Part shown: positions 6,729-11,539 of the stretch, piece by piece
Layout: each line of letters begins with the position of its first letter
Numbering within the stretch: position 1 is the first letter of the stretch
DNA from: Butyrivibrio sp.
GTDB lineage: Bacteria > Bacillota > Clostridia > Lachnospirales > Lachnospiraceae
Length of the DNA: 11,539 bases
NCBI GenBank assembly: GCA_024688095.1
Contig: JAILEJ010000484.1
Coordinates: 1 to 11,539 of the forward strand
Reading direction: 5' to 3'
The notes under the pieces: model-generated
Told to the model about the DNA's origin: nothing
Databases searched by the model: none
Seen by the model: only the letters and a program-made list of their open reading frames with translations
Translations under genes and position numbers: made by a program

Positions 6729-8000
6729 ATGTATAATTTTCATATGGATTTTTATAAAAATAAAAAGGTTTTAATTACCGGTCATACTGGATTCAAGGGA
6801 AGTTGGATGTGCAGGGCTCTTATTGGAGCTGGCGCTAAGGTTACGGGATATGCTTTGAAGGCACCAACTCAGCCAAGTCTTTTTGAAATGTGTGACATTG
6901 AAAGTAATATGAATTCCATAGAAGGGGATATCAGAGATCTTGACCATTTAAAAAAGGTTTTTGCCGAGGCCCAGCCTGAAATTGTAATACATATGGCGGC
7001 TCAGCCTATAGTTCGAGACTCCTATAAGAATCCAGTTTACACATATGAAACAAATGTAATGGGAACTGTAAATATCTGCGAATGTGTAAGGAATTGCCAA
7101 TCTGTAAAGTCTTTTGTAAACGTTACTACTGACAAGGTTTATCTTAATAGAGAATGGAATTGGGGTTATCGTGAAAATGAAGAATTAAACGGATATGATC
7201 CTTATTCTAATTCAAAGTCTTGCTCAGAGCTTGTTACTAGTTGTTATAGGAATTCTTTTTTTAACGAAGCAGAGTTTGATGAAGATATAGATAAAGGCCC
7301 TGATGGAAAAGTACATGCCCAGGCAAAGACCTGCGCAATCTCTACAGCAAGGGCAGGTAATGTTATAGGTGGTGGCGATTTTGCCAACGACAGGATTATT
7401 CCAGACTGTATTAGAGCAATGCAGAATAAAGAAGAAATAGTAGTTAGGAATCCATATTCAACAAGGCCTTATGAATTTGTAATGGAGCCTGTATATGCAT
7501 ATCTCATGATTGCAGCTGCTCAGTACGAAGATAAGTCTTTTGCCGGAAGCTATAATGTAGGACCAGATGATGAAGACTGCATTAATACAGGCGACCTTGT
7601 GACGCTCTTCTGCGATAAGTGGAATGCGAGAATGTGTAGAAGGCAAGCTGCTGGAGCGGATGCGGAATTAGGATTTGACGTAAATGTTGTGTCCGGTGAC
7701 AACTTAAAAAGAAATGCAGGTGATGGAGAGGATGCGGAAAGTGATGGTGGTGAAGTACCAAGTGTGAGAGAAGGAAGATTTCTTGAAGCTTCCTGGAAGA
7801 ATGTGCATGATGGCGGACCTCATGAGGCAAACTTCTTAAAGCTTGATCATTCTAAAATAACAACTACTTTTGGTTGGAAACCGCATTGGCACATAGATAA
7901 GACGATGGAAGCTATTATTGAATGGACAGATGTCTGGATGAATGGCGGAGACATCCCAGCTGTTATGGATAAGCAAATTCGTGACTTCATTGGTTTTTGA
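6729..8000 (+). CDS. rfbG: CDP-glucose 4,6-dehydratase, with two loop insertions
   Basis: RfbG (DdhB) converts CDP-glucose to CDP-4-keto-6-deoxyglucose, the substrate of RfbH. It is an extended SDR. TGHTGFKGSWM (from residue 17) binds NAD, TTDK lies at 133-136, and YSNSK at 159-163 supplies the catalytic Tyr and Lys. ARAGNVIGGGDFA, RPYEFVMEPVYAYL and PHEANFLKLD are family hallmarks. At 423 residues it is longer than the usual 355-360. Two insertions explain this: an acidic stretch at about 180-200 (AEFDEDIDKGPDGK) and roughly 45 extra residues at about 302-362, rich in Gly, Asp and Glu, just before PHEANFLKLD. Both fall between conserved blocks and probably form surface loops. AAGGAA at 6713-6718 supports the ATG at 6729; the ATG at 6744 is a less likely start. 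Confidence 0.94.
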   Translation: MYNFHMDFYKNKKVLITGHTGFKGSWMCRALIGAGAKVTGYALKAPTQPSLFEMCDIESNMNSIEGDIRDLDHLKKVFAEAQPEIVIHMAAQPIVRDSYKNPVYTYETNVMGTVNICECVRNCQSVKSFVNVTTDKVYLNREWNWGYRENEELNGYDPYSNSKSCSELVTSCYRNSFFNEAEFDEDIDKGPDGKVHAQAKTCAISTARAGNVIGGGDFANDRIIPDCIRAMQNKEEIVVRNPYSTRPYEFVMEPVYAYLMIAAAQYEDKSFAGSYNVGPDDEDCINTGDLVTLFCDKWNARMCRRQAAGADAELGFDVNVVSGDNLKRNAGDGEDAESDGGEVPSVREGRFLEASWKNVHDGGPHEANFLKLDHSKITTTFGWKPHWHIDKTMEAIIEWTDVWMNGGDIPAVMDKQIRDFIGF

Positions 8001-8077
8001 TGAAATTTATTAAGCTATGTGATATTTTGTATGAAAATTTTTCTTAGTTTGTATATGTATATTAGAGGGGGATGTAT

Positions 8078-8983
8078 ATGAGAAGATTATTAAGAAAAAT
8101 TGATGAATTAATAAGAATTACTGCGTTAAGACTTGTTGATGTATTAAGAAGAACTGCTGAAGTAAGAAGAGTTGATGCATTTAGAAGAATTGCTGTGCTA
8201 AGAAGATCTGATGCATTCAGAAGAATTGCTGTGCTAAGAAGATCTGATGTATTTAGAAGAATTGCTGTGCTAAGAAGATCTGATGCATTCAGAAGAATTG
8301 CTGTGCTAAGAAGATCTGATGCATTTAGAAGAATTGTTGTGCTAAGAAGATCTGATGCATTTAGAAGAATTGTTGTGTTGGGATTAAGTGCTTTATTATT
8401 GGCTTGTGATCCATTTGAAAGTGGCATTGGCAGTACTGTTATTGCTAGCACAGAGTCAGATAGTGAAGCTGAAACTGTTTCTGTTACAGGAATTGAATTC
8501 ACAGATATGGCGGTTACCATCGGAGTTGGGCAGAATTATCAGTTACAGGTAAATATATATCCGGAAGATGCAACAGATAAAAGTCTTACATGGAAGTCTA
8601 CTAACAGCTCAGTTGTTTTAGTTTCGCAAAGTGGTGTTGTAACAGGAAAGAAGAAGGGCGCAGCAACTATTGATGCTATTACAAATGACGGAGGACTTAG
8701 CGCCTCAGTCAGAGTTACTGTTACTGATTCAGTAAAGGTAACAGGTGTAAAACTTAATAAGAAGAGTAAAACCTTAAAAGTTGGTAAGTCAGTTAAATTA
8801 AAAGCAACAGTTAAGCCTTCAAAGGCTACCAATAAAGCAGTAACCTGGAAAAGTAGCAACAAGAAGGTTGCAAAGGTTGATAAGAGTGGGAAAGTTACAG
8901 CTGTTAAAAAGGGAAAGACTGTGATAACTGTCAAAACCAAAGATGGAAAATATACAGCAAAGTGTAAGATAACTGTAAAGTAA
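8078..8983 (+). CDS. BIG_2 (Ig-like) lipoprotein with a repeat-expanded N-terminus
   Basis: This 301-residue protein has three parts. Residues 6-101 are tandem 12-residue units of the form RRSDAFRRIAVL. A short hydrophobic run leads into a lipobox, LLLAC, with the cysteine at residue 110. After a Ser/Thr/Glu-rich linker come two bacterial Ig-like (BIG_2) domains, about 134-215 (VTGIEF, LTWKSTNSSV, GVVTGKKKGAATI) and 219-301 (VTGVKL, VTWKSSNKKV, GKVTAVKKGKTVI). The second is very rich in lysine. By family it would be membrane-anchored and exposed at the surface. The unusual part is the signal peptide: about 97 residues precede the hydrophobic core, where 5-15 is normal. GAGGGGG at 8065-8071 fits the ATG at 8078 (six-base spacing) better than the one at 8072. 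Whether the lipoprotein signal still works is unknown. Confidence 0.82.
   Translation: MRRLLRKIDELIRITALRLVDVLRRTAEVRRVDAFRRIAVLRRSDAFRRIAVLRRSDVFRRIAVLRRSDAFRRIAVLRRSDAFRRIVVLRRSDAFRRIVVLGLSALLLACDPFESGIGSTVIASTESDSEAETVSVTGIEFTDMAVTIGVGQNYQLQVNIYPEDATDKSLTWKSTNSSVVLVSQSGVVTGKKKGAATIDAITNDGGLSASVRVTVTDSVKVTGVKLNKKSKTLKVGKSVKLKATVKPSKATNKAVTWKSSNKKVAKVDKSGKVTAVKKGKTVITVKTKDGKYTAKCKITVK
8093..8380 (+). repeat. 36-bp tandem repeat, eight in-frame copies (six clear, two decayed)
   Basis: Six clear 36-bp units run from 8165 to 8380 (RRVDAFRRIAVL, RRSDAFRRIAVL, RRSDVFRRIAVL and so on). Two degenerate units precede them at 8129-8164 (RLVDVLRRTAEV) and 8093-8128 (RKIDELIRITAL). Divergence increases toward the 5' end, so expansion probably occurred at the 3' side. 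Each unit is itself two related 18-bp halves starting AGAAG. Confidence 0.93.
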
Positions 8984-9000
8984 ACTGTGAAGTAAACTGT
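8971..9000 (+). repeat. 12-bp repeat over the stop codon of the lipoprotein gene
   Basis: AACTGTAAAGTA (8971-8982), AACTGTGAAGTA (8983-8994) and a partial AACTGT (8995-9000) lie in tandem; the stop TAA is at 8981-8983. Confidence 0.7.
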
Positions 9001-9070
9001 ATTGGATCATAAGGATATGATTGGGATACGATAGATTTGATTAAGATTTTACATATGTGATGGTAGTACA

Positions 9071-9216
9071 ATAATTTAGACTTGACGGATATGATGGTAG
9101 AAATATTATTTAGATGTGATGATGATATAATAATTTAGACTTGACGGATATGATGGTAGAAATATTATTTAGATGCGATGATGATACAATAATTTAGATT
9201 TTGCGAATATGATGAT
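9071..9216. repeat. 59-bp intergenic tandem repeat, about 2.5 copies
   Basis: Units begin with ATAATTTAGA at 9071, 9130 and 9189, exactly 59 bases apart. The first two are nearly identical; the third decays after about 28 bases. AT-rich and without an ORF. It lies in the 3' trailer of the lipoprotein gene, before the terminator. Confidence 0.88.
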
Positions 9217-9240
9217 ATCAGTTTTGAGTATTTCATTTCA

Positions 9241-9274
9241 AGGCAGAGGCATAAAGCCTCTGCCTAATTTTTTT
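9241..9274 (+). terminator. Strong intrinsic terminator after the lipoprotein gene
   Basis: AGGCAGAGGC (9241-9250) and GCCTCTGCCT (9256-9265) form a perfect GC-rich 10-bp stem with loop ATAAA, followed by AATTTTTTT. This is a textbook Rho-independent terminator on the plus strand. Confidence 0.95.
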
Positions 9275-9404
9275 GAACTAATATTTTCTATATTTCTGAT
9301 TCTTTGAATTTAATTCTTATATATTTCTAATTATTTTGTGGTTTTATTTGTTCAATATTTATGATTTTAATATTTTTCTATTATTTCGCATGAGAGAGCC
9401 TGAA
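9275..9404. other. AT-rich spacer, nothing recognised
   Basis: A very T-rich stretch between the terminator and the hairpin array. I see no ORF, repeat or convincing promoter in it. Confidence 0.6.
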
Positions 9405-10094
9405 TTTATGACTTATATGGTAGGGGTGGCGGCGTAAAAGTCATAAAGAGTAAGAAGAAGTGTAGGGGATTGTGACTCTATATGCGGAGGAACAGGCTGT
9501 GGAGTCATAAATGAAAGCTTGTAGGGGAGCTTAGGAATAGACTTTATGACTTTTATGGAAGGTGTGGCGGCTTGAGAGTCATAAAGAGTAAGAAGATGTG
9601 TAGGGGATTATGACTTTATATGCGTAGGGGCAGGCTGTGGAGTCATAAAAGCAAGTTGGAAGGGGAGTGCAGGAGTAGAATTTATGACTTGTTTGGTAGG
9701 AGTGGTGGCTATAGAGTCATAAAGAGTAGGAAGGAGTGAAGGGGATTATGACTTTATATGCGGAGGAGAGGGCTGTAGAGTCATAAAAGCAAGCTGGAAG
9801 GGGAGTGTAGGAATAGAATTTATGACTTATATGGAAGGAGTTGTGGCTTGAGAGTCATAAAGATTGAGAAGATGTGTAGAGGATTATGACTTTATATGCG
9901 GAGGAGCGGACTCTAGAGTCATAAAAGCAAGTTGGAAGGGGATCGTAGGAATAGACTTTATGACTTATATGGTAAGTGTTGTGGTTTGAGAGTCATAAGG
10001 ATTGAGAAGGAGTGCAGAGGATTATGACTTTATATGCGGAGGAGCAGGCTGTGGAGTCATAAAAGCAAGTTTGTAGGGGAGCGGAGGGATGGAA
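9405..10094. repeat. Array of five 138-bp units holding ten 41-nt inverted-repeat modules
   Basis: Five units start at 9405, 9543, 9681, 9819 and 9957, exactly 138 bases apart, although they differ at many bases. Each unit has two dyads of TTATGACT, 25 bases and AGTCATAA, each 41 bases long. The first type starts at 9406, 9544, 9682, 9820 and 9958; the second at 9470, 9608, 9746, 9884 and 10022. Spacers between dyads alternate between 23 and 33 bases. The 25-base loops are G-rich on the plus strand, often with four GG pairs. A sixth unit begins at 10095 with TTTATGGCT and is cut off by the element at 10107. The array lies between a plus-strand terminator and a minus-strand gene end, and stop codons occur in all frames, so it is not coding. 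Function unknown. Confidence 0.93.
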
Positions 10095-10106
10095 TTTATG
10101 GCTATG

Positions 10107-10255
10107 CCTGCCATCCTTGACACCTATAAATCAGAATGCTTATTACTAATTACCGAAGGTGATAGACTTATGAGCAGCTGATTACTATCACCATCGGTTT
10201 TTTAGCGTAGCATTCTGATTTATAGGCATCAAGGACAAGCCCTGCTGCAGGCAGG
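10107..10255. mobile_element. Nested inverted-repeat element, MITE-like, interrupting the 138-bp array
   Basis: An outer perfect 18-bp inverted repeat pairs CCTATAAATCAGAATGCT (10123-10140) with 10209-10226. After a two-base mismatch it extends by seven more pairs (TCCTTGA with TCAAGGA). Further out, CCTGCC (10107-10112) matches GGCAGG (10250-10255). An inner stem pairs ACCGAAGGTGATAG (10152-10165) with CTATCACCATCGGT (10185-10198), with one mismatch. There is no ORF. The sequence starts where the sixth 138-bp unit breaks off, which suggests insertion. It could instead be a structured RNA or a leftover end of a larger transposon. I could not define a target-site duplication. Confidence 0.5.
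10152..10203 (+). terminator. Terminator-like inner hairpin of the nested element
   Basis: The 14-bp stem (one A-A mismatch) with a 19-base loop is followed at once by six T residues (10198-10203). On the plus strand this has the form of an intrinsic terminator, though the loop is long and no plus-strand gene lies close upstream. Confidence 0.45.
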
Positions 10256-10517
10256 GTGGCGACTTTATCACCTCAGGCTCCTGATCTTTGAGCAGCTGTT
10301 ATGTGTCTGGCAGTTCTTGCTGTTCTAATGAAAGTTAATCCTAGACAATCAATTTAAATCAGAGGGGAGAGTATTGATTGCATATTAGACAGAGTTGGTT
10401 TTAGAACCATGAAGTGTTGTTGATTGTCAAATAAATAGGCCAGGGTCAATTTAAGTGTAAATCAACAAGTGTGAGAAGCCGTGTGGATATGGCTTCAGAG
10501 AAGATTAAAGAAACTAT
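10256..10517. other. Gene-free segment with a possible structured RNA or dyads
   Basis: No ORF is supported here. GACAATCAA (10344-10352) is complementary to TTGATTGTC (10420-10428), enclosing a small dyad GGTT/AACC at 10397-10408. GAAGCC (10475-10480) pairs with GGCTTC (10491-10496). TGAGCAGCTG occurs at 10171-10180 and again at 10289-10298. These could be parts of a folded RNA or of the 3' region of the minus-strand gene; I match no known RNA family. Confidence 0.3.
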
Positions 10518-10533
10518 GTGGCATATTTTCAAA

Positions 10534-11325
10534 TTAACAAAATAATTCAATTAACATTTTTCTTATCCCATTTATGTCTAAGGGATTATCATCTGTTTCA
10601 AAAGTTGCAATTAGATTTTTTCCCAAGAATATTCCATTATGAGCATAAAGATTTATTTTCTCTAAATTTGTGCATCTGTACTGAGCAACATCCATCATGC
10701 CAAAATGCTCAAAATAAAATTCACTTCGTGTTTTAATATCAAGAATTGTAAAATCAGGATATTTAACTTGTCCATTTTTTAATGTTATTGGGGCTTCGTA
10801 TTTATATGGAATCCCTAGGTCATATAATATATCAGCGATAATTGCTTCTGACTTGGATCTGACCAAGTCACCTTTTTTGGTGTCAAAGCGCTTTAGTTCG
10901 GGCTTATAAGTACTTGGTGTGTATGGTGTGTTTACCCATTTTGATTTGAATAGCTCATCTGGCATTATATATGGGGTAACTAATTTCTGCCGGATAGGCG
11001 ATAGGGTGTGGTATGAATCTGATTTACAATATTTGGAAAGAATAGAAATATTGTTTTCAAGCCAATTTAGCTGGCGGTTCGCATCACTTAAAAAATCCTT
11101 GTTGTATTCTTTGCTTGCAAGTGCTTTTGCAAGATCTATGTTGCTTTTTCTAATATATTTTCCTGTTTTATTATTTGTTGTCATATGGTAAAAACGAATG
11201 TATTTATTGTTTTTAGAGATTCGTAATTTCCCTTCTGGATATTTATCCACGTCTAACTGTGCCTGATTAATGGCTGTTCTTAATTGTTGCGATTGTTCTT
11301 TCATTTGTTTTAATAGTTTTTTCAT
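10534..11325 (-). CDS. Hypothetical protein with a PD-(D/E)XK-nuclease-like core, 263 aa
   Basis: The first 25 or so residues look like a coiled coil (MKKLLKQMKEQSQQL). A central helical part contains NRQLNWLENNISIL. The C-terminal half has VRSKSEAIIADILYDLGIPY (E160), KYEAPITL, YPDFTILD (D191) and EFYFEHFG (E206). The order of a helix glutamate, a PDF aspartate on a strand and a later glutamate resembles the PD-(D/E)XK nuclease superfamily. The usual lysine of the ExK motif is not obvious; a histidine (H207) follows E206. Proteins with this RSKSE...YPDF pattern occur in Firmicutes genomes, to my recollection often in accessory regions, without assigned roles. AAAGGAG (plus-strand 11332-11338) sits six bases before the ATG, a strong start. 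The gene converges on the sugar-cluster side and belongs to a separate transcript. Not recognised as a named gene. Confidence 0.75.
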   Translation of the reverse strand: MKKLLKQMKEQSQQLRTAINQAQLDVDKYPEGKLRISKNNKYIRFYHMTTNNKTGKYIRKSNIDLAKALASKEYNKDFLSDANRQLNWLENNISILSKYCKSDSYHTLSPIRQKLVTPYIMPDELFKSKWVNTPYTPSTYKPELKRFDTKKGDLVRSKSEAIIADILYDLGIPYKYEAPITLKNGQVKYPDFTILDIKTRSEFYFEHFGMMDVAQYRCTNLEKINLYAHNGIFLGKNLIATFETDDNPLDINGIRKMLIELFC

Positions 11326-11331
11326 TAAATG

Positions 11332-11338
11332 CTCCTTT
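11332..11338 (-). promoter_or_regulatory. Ribosome binding site of the minus-strand nuclease-like gene
   Basis: On the minus strand AAAGGAG precedes the ATG at 11325 by six bases, fixing the start. No -35/-10 pair with good spacing is clear upstream (11339-11539); that stretch is AT-rich and has no supported gene on either strand. Confidence 0.8.
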
Positions 11339-11539
11339 GAAATAGGTAAGCCATGTTTTCTTGCTTATAAGATGGGAATTTTCAAATATATTTCAATTAG
11401 TTGGGAAAGTACTTGCAGGTCAAGGAAGGTTATATATGTAACTGGTATGGAGTTTTCTTGAAATTGCAGTAGATTTTATCGTTTACAACATAAGATTTAT
11501 TTCAAGATTTTGAGTATGAATAATTTTATATTTTGAGTA

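Noticed and set aside
7997..8060. Promoter for the lipoprotein gene (TTGATG with TGATAT, or TTGTAT with TGTATA)
   Set aside because: The -10 elements match the consensus poorly, and the second would start transcription inside or next to the ribosome binding site.
8062..8520. Minus-strand 152-aa ORF with repeated LLNASDLLSTAI
   Set aside because: It is the mirror of the 36-bp repeat in the lipoprotein gene; the plus-strand frame has a ribosome binding site, lipobox and BIG_2 domains, and the minus frame shows no ribosome binding site or family.
9405..10094. CRISPR array
   Set aside because: The segments between repeated arms are themselves related from unit to unit rather than unique, the period is 138 bp with 41-base dyads, and no cas gene is present.
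10344..10428. Retron msr-msd or CRISPR-associated RNA, prompted by the GTTTTAGAACC string and the flanking inverted repeat
   Set aside because: The string occurs once, no reverse transcriptase or Cas protein is encoded nearby, and the fold was not convincing.
10518..11191. Plus-strand ORFs opposite the nuclease-like gene
   Set aside because: They are shadows of the minus-strand gene, which has a strong ribosome binding site and a recognisable core; the plus frames show neither.

Overview
The window reads as part of a low-GC Gram-positive chromosome, most likely a gut or rumen Lachnospiraceae of the Butyrivibrio/Pseudobutyrivibrio type. This rests on AT-rich sequence, AGGAGG-type ribosome binding sites, a lysine-rich BIG_2 lipoprotein and the overall protein style. 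The genus is an inference; no rRNA or other marker gene is present.

Positions 1-8000 hold a plus-strand cell-surface sugar cluster. In order it contains the 3' half of rfbF/ddhA (glucose-1-phosphate cytidylyltransferase), a ThDP-dependent acetolactate-synthase-like enzyme resembling YerE, a membrane-anchored GT2 glycosyltransferase, rfbH/ddhC (the PLP and [2Fe-2S] C3-dehydrase), a 600-base gap with small ORFs and a terminator, an SDR-type NAD(P)-dependent epimerase/reductase, and rfbG/ddhB (CDP-glucose 4,6-dehydratase). RfbF, RfbG and RfbH together make the CDP-3,6-dideoxy-4-keto-hexose intermediate. A YerE-type enzyme would add a two-carbon acetyl branch from pyruvate to C4, and a reductase such as the SDR could finish a yersiniose-like branched sugar. 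The GT2 protein probably moves a sugar onto a polyprenyl carrier. The E3 reductase partner of RfbH is not in the window.

Positions 8078-8983 encode a lipoprotein with two BIG_2 Ig-like domains. The segment before its lipobox is built from about eight tandem 12-residue arginine-rich repeats. A strong terminator follows at 9241-9274.

Positions 8984-10517 form a long gene-free stretch between two convergent genes. It holds a 59-bp tandem repeat, five 138-bp units containing ten 41-nt inverted-repeat modules in strict register (9405-10094), a nested inverted-repeat element that interrupts the sixth unit (10107-10255), and a possible structured segment. A minus-strand gene at 10534-11325 encodes a 263-aa protein with a PD-(D/E)XK-nuclease-like core.

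Two themes run through the window. One is a probable branched-dideoxysugar pathway in a Gram-positive setting. The other is pervasive tandem duplication: in-frame repeats inside three proteins, short duplications over the 3' ends of three genes, and the intergenic arrays. The hairpin array is the feature least explained by known families.
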